From assembly GCA_963700705.1 (NCBI GenBank), contig CAVOYQ010000004.1, positions 19,310 to 83,309 of the forward strand: a DNA stretch of 64,000 nucleotides, read 5' to 3'. The notes beneath the pieces are model-generated. The model was not told where the DNA came from. It did no database searches and was given only the letters and a program-made list of their open reading frames with translations. Positions 27,401 to 34,639 of the stretch are shown piece after piece (the stretch's first letter is position 1; every line of letters begins with the position of its first letter). This DNA comes from JAHEFT01 sp963700705 (GTDB lineage Bacteria; Pseudomonadota; Gammaproteobacteria; Xanthomonadales; SZUA-36). The position numbers and the translations under genes were made by a program.

Positions 27401-27622
27401 TTCGATCTTGACCACGACGCCTTCTTCCACATCCAGCGGGGTCGCGCCCAGGAACGGTACGCTGATCGTGATGAAATTCGTCTCGATTTTCGGCTGGATT
27501 TCCTTCTTGATCGTGAAGACGGTATACAGCCCCCCGACCAGCAGGATGAACATCAGCAGGTTCGCGGCTACCGAGTTGCGCGCGAACCAGGCGATCGTTG
27601 ATTCATAAGGCCCGTGGTTCAT
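24419..27622 (-). CDS. RND efflux transporter permease (AcrB-like)
   Basis: A 1067-residue proton-driven pump of the inner membrane. It shows two halves, each with about six helices and a large periplasmic loop. Helix 4 carries the proton-relay pair in GIVVDDAIVIGE, and the second half has GIIALAGVVVNDSLILVDF. Length and layout fit the HAE-1 type. The start overlaps the stop of the fusion-protein gene (ATGA). No outer-membrane TolC gene is nearby. Substrates cannot be told from sequence. The gene is free of frameshifts over 3.2 kb. Confidence 0.9.
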   Translation of the reverse strand: MNHGPYESTIAWFARNSVAANLLMFILLVGGLYTVFTIKKEIQPKIETNFITISVPFLGATPLDVEEGVVVKIEEAIQDIEGIKEIVSTAQRNNGVVQVEVLAEYDVLDVMDQVKNRVDGISTFPENTEKPNISRNQFQQQVVIVSVYGNVDERTLKEYAKQVRNEIVTLPGVSRAEILGSRPYEISIEVSEFTLQSYGMTLSDVAQAVRRGSLDLSAGAIRSEAGDILVRTKGQAYVGRDFEDIVIRTNADGTRVLLKDIAHIRDAFIETDRFSEYNGKPAISIRVLSVGDQSELDISRTVHDFVERKTAGLPDDVQIAAWADVSYYLKGRLDMMVKNMIFGAALVFLTLALFLRLKLAFWVMVGLPIAFMGTFFVMPAVDVTVNMLSLFGFILVLGIVVDDAIVIGESAYTNMRAKGHSVDNIVEGVLKVAVPATFGVLTTIAAFIPILLVTGISGQFFAAIGWIVILCLSFSLVESKLILPAHLAHMKIRHYEKDTHNVFIRFQRFFSEGLHHFVDNRYIPLLDQAVKRRYLTLSIFISLLILSIGLLAGGILRFVFFPDFTSDFLQVQLEMNEGTPAARTHDALRRIQDGLWEVDRQVSAEQGVESGAVVSSVMAFGQTDTSGRIITELVKENDDVIDGPEVLRRWREAVGDIPGVKTLGFEGATGPGGGPSVSLQLMGSNIEQVGRAAKDMENRIRQYEGVYDVRNSYERGTPEIKLNIKPEAEALGLTLTDLARQVRAGFYGEEVQRVQRGQDEVKVMVRFPRDERDSVGYLENMRIRTPDGGRVPFHAVAEVEMSESPTTIRRFDRERAVQLSAEVDKAHYEPGKITADILEKELPQVLAHYPGVRHRLSGATQAQAEVQMDLVKGALFAVFLIYALMAIPLRSYSQPLIIMSVIPFGTIGALLGHLLLGIEVSMMSFFGIIALAGVVVNDSLILVDFINRETRLGVPLVQAVRDAASKRFRAILLTSLTTFFGLIPIVLETSLQAQIVIPMAASLAFGILFATIITLFLIPALYLILDDFGKWWREAMSHILPGRPASSDSHHEGAHPAAKVAADRLEP

Positions 27623-28840
27623 TGCCCGGCCTCTGCGTCTTCGGCATCATCGCTGTCCGGAGGATCCAGTGGCTCTTCGCCGCTGATGACCAGTCCCATG
27701 CCGGGGATCGGCGCGTCCATGGATGTCGTGATGACGAGTTCTCCGTCATTGACGCCTTCGCTGATGTAGACGTTTTTCGGCTCGGCCCGGACCACGGAGA
27801 CCGGCCTGATTTCCAGCTGGCGTTGGTCATTGGCGATCAACACGGTGTTGTCGGCGCGCAGCACCGAGCGCGGCAGAACCACCACGTCATTGACCCGCAG
27901 GCCCTGTATTTCGGCGCGCACGAACGACCCCATTTTCAATTCCGGGCCTGCTGCTTTGCCCCAGCACCCCGTACGGGTCGACGACCTCCGCGACCGCGTA
28001 AATCACGCGGCTGCCGATATCGACAACGCCTTCGGTCCGGACGATTTGCGCATTCCACTGTTTGTCGCTGCCGCTGTCTTCGGCGGACAGTGTTACCGGC
28101 ACACGTTGCGATTCTTCCAACCGGGTGGCTGAGGGCAAATCCAGGAACTTCAGGTCGTTGCCGGACAGCGGCAGCCGGATCTCGGCCGTGTCGATCGCAA
28201 AGGTGACGCCCAGCGGCGTGCCGGGTGAAACGAACTGGCCGACATCAACCAGCTTGCTGCGCACCAGGCCGTCGTACGGAACCTTGATCCGGGTGCGCTG
28301 AAGCTTGCGCTCGGCTTCTTTCAGTTCAGCCTCCGCGGCCTGCACCGCCGCCTTGGCTTCGGCCAGTTGCGGTATCCGCAGGGTCAGGTCGGACGGTTCT
28401 CCCTGGCGGCCCAGGTTGGCCCAGTCCTTGCGCGCCTGCTCCGAGCGCGCGGTCTGGTCGGCCAGTTGCGCCTTGCGCGCCGCCAGGCTGGCCTGGGCGC
28501 GCAGCAGGGCGGTTTCATAATCGCTGGGGTCGATTTGCAGCAAAACCTCGCCCTGGCGGAAGAAGCCGCCGGGAATGAAGTTTGACGATACCGAGACGAT
28601 CTGGCCGGCCACCTCGGCCACCAGCGTGGTTTCGGTCCGCGGCTTCACGGTTCCCTGGGAGTAAACGGAAAAATTCAGCGACACCATTTCCGCGGGTATC
28701 GCATCGACGCGCACCGCGAGGCTGCCGCTGTCCTTGCGGTCCGGCCGCTTGCCCTTGGCGATGGTGACCATGACGACGACCAGCAGGATCGAGATCGCGA
28801 TCAACCCCAGGGGCAGAATGTACTTGAGAAACTTGCGCAT
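27619..28840 (-). CDS. RND efflux membrane-fusion protein (one frameshift)
   Basis: An HlyD/AcrA-type adaptor of about 400 residues. It has an N-terminal membrane anchor (YILPLGLIAISILLVVVMVT), lipoyl halves (TLVAEVAGQIVSVSSNFIPG; RIKVPYDGLVRSKLVDVGQF) around a helical hairpin (about 110-185), then a beta-barrel and a membrane-proximal domain. The frame changes near 27955, where one G too many in GGGGCAAAGC interrupts LGKAAGPELKMGSFVRAEI. The gene heads the operon adaptor-pump-prmC and lies divergent to map. Confidence 0.85.
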
Positions 28841-29075
28841 GCCTGGTTATCTCCTGCTGAATCCGACGGGTCGCGGGTTTTTGCATGGGCTTTGCGGACC
28901 GATTGGCAATTATCCCAGTTGCAACGCCCCCTGTCATAGGGCAAAAGTTTGCCGGTCCGATTAAAACCCCTGCAAATGCCATGTACAATGATTCTTTTTG
29001 ACGGCGAAGGCTCCAATGTTCAGATCATTGCGCGCCAATTGGGCAAAAAGGGATTCGGCAAGGCAACGGGTAAAA

Positions 29076-29843
29076 ATGGGAATTATCTTAAAATCGAAGG
29101 AAGAAGTAGAGCAAATGCGGATTGCCGGTCAATTGGCCGGTGAAGTGCTGCGCATGATCGCTCCGCATGTTCAGCCCGGCGTCAAGACCGTTGAACTTGA
29201 TGAAATCTGCCACGAGTACATCACGGTGCACCAGCAGGCCATCGCCGCGCCGCTGGATTACCGGGGCTTTCCGCGATCCATCTGCACCTCGGTAAACCAC
29301 GTGATCTGTCACGGGATTCCCGGTGAAAAACAGCTGAAGGACGGCGATATCGTCAACATCGATATCACCGTGATCAAGGACGGCTGGCACGGAGATACCA
29401 GCAAGATGTTCCAGGTCGGCAAGCCCACCATCAAGGGCCAGCGGATCTGCGATATCGCCTATCAGTCGATGGTGACCGGTATCGAAATGGTCAGGCCGGG
29501 TATCAGGCTGGGCGATATCGGGCACGCGATCCAGCGTTATGCCGAAGGGCAGGGCTGCTCGGTGGTTCGCGAGTACTGTGGCCACGGCATCGGCAGGGGG
29601 TTTCACGAAGATCCCCAGGTCCTGCATTACGGCCGCCCCGATACCGGCGAAATCCTGGTTCCGGGCATGGTGTTCACGATCGAGCCCATGATCAATCTCG
29701 GCCGCCGGGACACCAAGCTGTTGCCGGATGGCTGGACCGTGGTGACCCGCGACCGCAGCCTTTCCGCCCAATGGGAGCACACGATCGCGGTAACCGAAGA
29801 GGGTTACGATGTGCTGACCCGCCTGCCCGGGGATGAACTCTGA
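29076..29843 (+). CDS. map: Methionine aminopeptidase, type I
   Basis: A 255-residue enzyme that removes the initiator methionine. The metal ligands are visible: Asp in NIDITV, Asp in HGDTSKMF, His in GHGIGRGFHE, Glu in FTIEPM and Glu in WEHTIAV. The start ATG 29076 gives MGIILKSKEEVEQMR, the usual beginning. A longer frame upstream is not typical. The 235 bases upstream (28841-29075) separate it from the divergent pump operon and should contain both promoters; TACAAT at 28983-28988 is a possible -10 box. Confidence 0.93.
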   Translation: MGIILKSKEEVEQMRIAGQLAGEVLRMIAPHVQPGVKTVELDEICHEYITVHQQAIAAPLDYRGFPRSICTSVNHVICHGIPGEKQLKDGDIVNIDITVIKDGWHGDTSKMFQVGKPTIKGQRICDIAYQSMVTGIEMVRPGIRLGDIGHAIQRYAEGQGCSVVREYCGHGIGRGFHEDPQVLHYGRPDTGEILVPGMVFTIEPMINLGRRDTKLLPDGWTVVTRDRSLSAQWEHTIAVTEEGYDVLTRLPGDEL

Positions 29844-29845
29844 CC

Positions 29846-32488
29846 ATGCATGGGCGTCTGGCCGCACTGCCGGCTACCAGTGGTTGCCTGGACCTGGAAA
29901 AGCTCGAATCGATCGAACACGCCGGGCTGATCGACCTGGAAGGCCCGGACGGCGCAAAAAACCTGGTGCAATTGCGCCAGTTTCTACGCTCATCGATGGA
30001 GCAGGCGGACGCGGTCCTGGCGGAACGGTTCTGGGGTGGCGAGGACGTCGTGGAACTGGTCCATTCCCGCGCCTGGGTCGTCGAGCAACTGCTGCTGTTG
30101 GCCTGGAAGAAGCTGGTCCCGTTTACCGGCAAGGTCAGCATGGTGGCAGTAGGGGGTTACGGCCGCGGAGAATTGCATCCGAATTCGGACGTTGACCTGC
30201 TGGTCCTGCTGGACAATTCGATGGACAAGGCTTTCCTGAAAAACGAGATCGAAGCCTTCGTCCAGCTCTTGTGGGACGCCGGTTTTTACCTGGGCCACAG
30301 TGTCCGTACCGTTGCCGAGTGTGCCGAAGACGCCGCCGCTGACGTGGTGACGGTCACCAGCTTCATGGAATCGCGCCTGTTGGCGGGTTCGATGGACTTG
30401 CTGAACCAGTTGCTCGAGGAAACCTCTTCCGCCCGGATGTGGGATGGAAAGACTTTTTTCGAAGCAAAATATGAAGAGCAGAAACAGCGCCATGAACGCT
30501 ATCACGACACCGCCTACAACCTGGAGCCCAATATCAAGGAAGGGCCGGGTGGTTTGCGTGATATCCAGATGATTTCATGGGTCGCGCGCAGGCACCTGGG
30601 CGCTGAAACCCTGCACGGCCTGGTCGAGCACGGCTACCTGACCCAGGCAGAACACAGTGACCTGGTCGGCGGTCAGCACCTTTTGTGGCGGGTCCGCTAT
30701 GCGCTGCACCTGCTGGCCGGCCGGGCCGAGGACCGCCTGCTGTTCGATTTCCAGCGCCAGATTGCGGAACGATTCGGATTCAAGGACAGCGCCACCAGCC
30801 TCGCGGTGGAACATTTCATGCAGCTTTACTACCGGACCGTGATGCGCCTGGAGCGCCTCAACGAGAGCCTGTTGCAGTTGTTCCAGGAGGCGCTGCTGTC
30901 AAACGGGCGCGATGAAGTGGTCGGGCTGAACGACGACTTCCAGGTCCGCAACGGCTTTGTCGAGCTGCGCAGAAAGACCGTTTTCCAGGACCGCCCGGTG
31001 GCCCTGATGGAGCTTTTTGTGCTGCTGGCGAGGGAGGAAAGCCTGCTGGGCGTGACGGCATCAACGATCCGGGCCATTCGTGAGAACCTGTACCTGGTGG
31101 ATGAAGAATTCCGCTGCGACAGCGCAGTCAACGCCAGCTTCCTGGAATTGTTGCGCCAGCCCGAAGGGGTCTACACCCAGCTGAGGCGCATGAACCGTTA
31201 CGGTCTGCTGGCGGCGTACATTCCGGTCTTTGGCAATATCGTCGGGCGCATGCAGTACGACCTGTTTCATGTTTACACGGTAGACCAGCACACCCTGTTC
31301 GTGGTGCGCAACCTGCGCCGTTTTGCCTACGGCAAGTACAAGGAGCGCTTTCCCCATGCGCGGTCGGTCTTCAAGCGGATGGCCAAGCCGGAACTGCTCT
31401 ACCTCGCCGCCATTTTTCACGACATCGCCAAGGGGCGTGGCGGTGACCACTCCGAACTCGGGGCGGTGGACGCCGAGGCATTCTGCGCGATGCTGGACAT
31501 CGAGCCCGCCGAGAGCGACATGGTCGCCTGGCTGGTCCGGCATCACTTGTTGATGTCGCAAACATCGCAGAGAAAAGACCTGTCAGACCCGGTCAATATC
31601 CAGGAGTTCGCCGAAGTGGTCGGCAATACGCGATACCTCGATCACCTGTACCTGTTGACCGTGGCCGACATTGCGGCAACCAGCCCCAAGCTGTGGAACA
31701 ACTGGAAAAACAAGCTGTTGTGGGAACTCTACCTGTCGGCCGGGGAAGCCCTGAGGCGTGGACTCGAGAACCCGATCAAGCGCGATACGCGAATGCGGGA
31801 AACACGCGCGGCTGCGCTCAGCCGCCTGATCCGGCGTGGCGCCGATACCGGGCAGATCAACGACCTGTGGGATACCCTGCCGGAATATGCCTTCTGGCGC
31901 CTGAGTCCCGACCAGCTGGAATGGACCACGGAGACGGTGGTCAAGCACGATAACCGCGAACGGTGTATTTTCGTGCGGCCGGTGCAGCCACACGGGGTTT
32001 CCGAATTGCTGGTTTGCGTGCCGGACCACAGCGGCCTGTTCGCCACGATCACTTCGATTCTCGATGAAATGGGACTGGATGTCATGTCAGCCCGGATCCT
32101 GACCACCAACGACAGCCGCAGCTACGACCTGTTCCAGTTGATGGATCAGCACGGCGACGTGGTGAACGCGGATGACGCGGAGGAACTGGTGCAGCGCCTG
32201 GACGCCGCAACCAGGGAATGCAAGCCCAGGCCTCCGGTCAATCGTACGATGCCCCGCCGCCTGCGTCATTTTTCATCCAACCCGAAAATCGAGTTTGCCG
32301 CGGACCCGGACCAGGGAGGAACGGTCCTGCAAATTCGCTGTAATGACCGCCCGGGCTTGTTGTCGCGGATTGCCGCAGCCCTTTTTTCCAACGGCGCACA
32401 GGTGCACAACGCACGGATTGCGACCTTCGGGGAGCGGGTCGAGGATACGTTCCTGGTCAGTGACGCGGAACAAGCCCCTGACCAGTGA
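29846..32488 (+). CDS. glnD: Bifunctional uridylyltransferase/uridylyl-removing enzyme GlnD
   Basis: An 880-residue nitrogen sensor that adds UMP to PII proteins when glutamine is low and removes it when glutamine is high. The nucleotidyltransferase motif GGYGRGELHPNSDVDLLVL lies near residues 103-121. The HD domain (FHDIAKGRGGDHSELG) lies near 520, and two ACT domains (VCVPDHSGLFATITSILDEM; IRCNDRPGLLSRIAAALFSN) close the protein. It starts three bases after the map stop. Map-glnD-dapD-dapE is a known order in Xanthomonadales. Confidence 0.94.
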   Translation: MHGRLAALPATSGCLDLEKLESIEHAGLIDLEGPDGAKNLVQLRQFLRSSMEQADAVLAERFWGGEDVVELVHSRAWVVEQLLLLAWKKLVPFTGKVSMVAVGGYGRGELHPNSDVDLLVLLDNSMDKAFLKNEIEAFVQLLWDAGFYLGHSVRTVAECAEDAAADVVTVTSFMESRLLAGSMDLLNQLLEETSSARMWDGKTFFEAKYEEQKQRHERYHDTAYNLEPNIKEGPGGLRDIQMISWVARRHLGAETLHGLVEHGYLTQAEHSDLVGGQHLLWRVRYALHLLAGRAEDRLLFDFQRQIAERFGFKDSATSLAVEHFMQLYYRTVMRLERLNESLLQLFQEALLSNGRDEVVGLNDDFQVRNGFVELRRKTVFQDRPVALMELFVLLAREESLLGVTASTIRAIRENLYLVDEEFRCDSAVNASFLELLRQPEGVYTQLRRMNRYGLLAAYIPVFGNIVGRMQYDLFHVYTVDQHTLFVVRNLRRFAYGKYKERFPHARSVFKRMAKPELLYLAAIFHDIAKGRGGDHSELGAVDAEAFCAMLDIEPAESDMVAWLVRHHLLMSQTSQRKDLSDPVNIQEFAEVVGNTRYLDHLYLLTVADIAATSPKLWNNWKNKLLWELYLSAGEALRRGLENPIKRDTRMRETRAAALSRLIRRGADTGQINDLWDTLPEYAFWRLSPDQLEWTTETVVKHDNRERCIFVRPVQPHGVSELLVCVPDHSGLFATITSILDEMGLDVMSARILTTNDSRSYDLFQLMDQHGDVVNADDAEELVQRLDAATRECKPRPPVNRTMPRRLRHFSSNPKIEFAADPDQGGTVLQIRCNDRPGLLSRIAAALFSNGAQVHNARIATFGERVEDTFLVSDAEQAPDQ

Positions 32489-32544
32489 TGCCCGGGAGGC
32501 GCTGGCCGCGGCTATCCGGCACAGTATTGAAGAAGGTTGACAAA

Positions 32545-33366
32545 GTGAAAGAACTCATCGAAAAAGCCTGGGAACAACGCAGCAGCCTGTCACCGGCAAG
32601 TGCACCGGCCGGGCTGAAGCAGGCGGTTGAGGAATGCCTCGACGGCCTCGAAGCCGGCACCTTTCGGGTGGCTGAGCCACTGGGAGCGCCGGGCGAGTGG
32701 AAGGTCAACCAGTGGCTGAAAAAAGCCGTGTTGCTGTCCTTCCGGCTGCACCCGAACGAAGTGATCGAAGCCGGTTACACCCGTTTTTACGACAAGCTGC
32801 CATTACGCTGGAGCGGGGATGCCGGCCCTGGAATCGCCGAGGCCGGCGCCCGCGTGGTGCCGCCCGCGACGGTGCGCCGTGGCGCGCATATCGGACACGA
32901 TGCGGTGCTGATGCCCAGTTACGTCAATATCGGCGCCTTTGTCGGTAGCGGCACCATGGTGGATACCTGGGCCACGGTCGGTTCCTGCGCCCAGATCGGA
33001 TCCAACGTGCATCTTTCCGGCGGCGTCGGCATCGGGGGCGTGCTTGAACCCCTGCAGGCCAACCCGACCATCATCGAAGACGACTGCTTTATCGGGGCAC
33101 GATCCGAGGTGGTTGAAGGGGTCATCGTCGAACGCGGCAGCGTGTTGTCGATGGGCGTTTATATCGGCCAGAGCACCCGGATTTACGACCGTGCAACCGG
33201 TCAAATCTTCCGCGGGCGTATTCCGGCGGGTTCCGTGGTCGTGCCCGGTTCCCTGCCGGCGGCCGATGGCAGCCATTCGCTTTACTGCGCGGTGATCGTC
33301 AAGCAGGTGGATGAAAAGACCCGCGCCAGCACCGGCGTCAACGAGATTCTGCGCAATGTCGAGTAA
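32545..33366 (+). CDS. dapD: 2,3,4,5-tetrahydropyridine-2,6-dicarboxylate N-succinyltransferase
   Basis: A 273-residue enzyme of the succinylase branch of lysine/diaminopimelate synthesis. The start is GTG at 32545 with AAGAAGG before it, giving VKELIEKAWEQRSSL. The C-terminal half is a left-handed beta-helix of hexapeptide repeats (RRGAHIGHDAVLMPSYVNIG; VVEGVIVERGSVLSMGVYIG). Its stop overlaps the start of dapE by 11 bases, so the two steps are coupled. Confidence 0.94.
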   Translation: MKELIEKAWEQRSSLSPASAPAGLKQAVEECLDGLEAGTFRVAEPLGAPGEWKVNQWLKKAVLLSFRLHPNEVIEAGYTRFYDKLPLRWSGDAGPGIAEAGARVVPPATVRRGAHIGHDAVLMPSYVNIGAFVGSGTMVDTWATVGSCAQIGSNVHLSGGVGIGGVLEPLQANPTIIEDDCFIGARSEVVEGVIVERGSVLSMGVYIGQSTRIYDRATGQIFRGRIPAGSVVVPGSLPAADGSHSLYCAVIVKQVDEKTRASTGVNEILRNVE

Positions 33367-34621
33367 GAACGGCGGCACGGCGGCCACGTCCAAGGTCCTC
33401 CAGCTGACGACCGAGCTGACCGCGCGGCCGTCGATTACACCGGACGACGCGGGCTGCCAGCGCCTGATCGCCGAGCGGCTGTTGCCGCTGGGTTTCGACG
33501 TCGAGTGGTTCCTGTGCGGCGACGTCACCAACGTGCTGTTCACGCGCGGCAGGGGTTCGCCCTCGCTGTGGTTCCTCGGCCACACCGACGTGGTCCCGAC
33601 CGGGCCTGAGGAACTCTGGACCTTCCTGCCGTTTCACCCGGACCAGAAAGACGGGGAACTGTACGGCCGGGGCGTGGCGGACATGAAAGGCGCCGTGGCG
33701 GCGATGGTCGTGGCGCTGGAAACGTTTACGCGGCAGCACCCGGACCACCACGGCCAGCTCGGGCTGTTGCTGACCTCTGACGAAGAAGGCGCAGCGGTGG
33801 ACGGCATTGTCCGGGTCGCGGAAGAACTCAAGCGCCGTGGTCAGCGGCCGGACTATTGCCTGGTCGGTGAACCCTCGAGCCAGGAAACCCTGGGCGATAC
33901 GGTGCGCGTAGGCCGGCGCGGTTCGATCTACGTCCGGCTCAAAGTCAACGGAATCCAGGGCCATACGGCTTTTCCCGAAAATCTCGACAACCCGGTGCAC
34001 CGGATTGCGCCCTTCCTGGAGGAACTGGTGGACCAGAAGTGGGACACCGGGGACGACGATTTTCCGGCCAGCCATTGCCAGGTCGCTTACCTGCGCGCCG
34101 GGACCGGCGCCGGCAACGTCACGCCGGCCGACGTGGAGTTGCTCGCCAATTTCCGGAACGGGCCGGGCTCACCGGCCAAAGAAATCCAATCCCGGTTCGA
34201 AAAGCTGCTGCACAAGCACGATATCGAAAATTACACAACGCAGTGGCAGGTCATGGGCGAGCCGTTCCGCAGCCCTGCCGGTAAACTGAGGCAGGCCGTG
34301 GTCGCGGCGGTCGGGGAAATCCTGGGCCAGAGCCCGGACCTGAACACCGGCGGCGGCACTTCGGACGGCCGCTACATGGCGCCCCTGGGCTCGGAAGTGC
34401 TGGAACTGGGCCTGGTCAATTCCACCATCCACCAGGTCGACGAACGCACCCCGGTCGCCGATCTCGACCGCCTTTACGCCACCTACTACGACATCATCCG
34501 GCGGATTCTGCGTAGGAGCGGATTTATCCGCGATTGGTTCTTAAAAGATTCGCGAATAAATTCGCTCCTACGCTCGCATAGATTGATTCCACGGCATCCC
34601 GCCCTCAACTTCTGTATATAA
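33356..34621 (+). CDS. dapE: Succinyl-diaminopimelate desuccinylase with a REP-encoded tail
   Basis: An M20 zinc peptidase of about 385 residues plus a 36-residue extension. The metal sites are visible: GHTDVVPTG, VADMKGAVAAMV, SDEEGAAVDG, GEPSSQETL and STIHQVDE. The normal protein would end at about DIIRRIL. From 34511 the frame runs through a REP pair and adds RRSGFIRDWFLKDSRINSLL and then a short tail to 34621. The tail is translation of the repeat, not a domain. It probably does no harm because it lies after the last strand. Confidence 0.92.
   Translation: MSSKNGGTAATSKVLQLTTELTARPSITPDDAGCQRLIAERLLPLGFDVEWFLCGDVTNVLFTRGRGSPSLWFLGHTDVVPTGPEELWTFLPFHPDQKDGELYGRGVADMKGAVAAMVVALETFTRQHPDHHGQLGLLLTSDEEGAAVDGIVRVAEELKRRGQRPDYCLVGEPSSQETLGDTVRVGRRGSIYVRLKVNGIQGHTAFPENLDNPVHRIAPFLEELVDQKWDTGDDDFPASHCQVAYLRAGTGAGNVTPADVELLANFRNGPGSPAKEIQSRFEKLLHKHDIENYTTQWQVMGEPFRSPAGKLRQAVVAAVGEILGQSPDLNTGGGTSDGRYMAPLGSEVLELGLVNSTIHQVDERTPVADLDRLYATYYDIIRRILRRSGFIRDWFLKDSRINSLLRSHRLIPRHPALNFCI
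34511..34572. repeat. REP pair inside the 3' end of dapE
   Basis: Left unit CGTAGGAGCGGATTTATCCG (34511-34534), facing unit ending GCTCCTACG (34548-34572). In contrast to other copies, the TAG here is out of frame with the gene, so translation continues through the element. Confidence 0.85.
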
Positions 34622-34639
34622 AATTTTGAGGAAAATGCC

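Noticed and set aside
24509..27601. Long open frames antisense to the RND pump
   Set aside because: Same reason: shadows of a 1067-residue gene with full family signatures.
34511..34621. C-terminal domain of DapE
   Set aside because: The extra residues are translation of a REP pair found elsewhere in noncoding positions.
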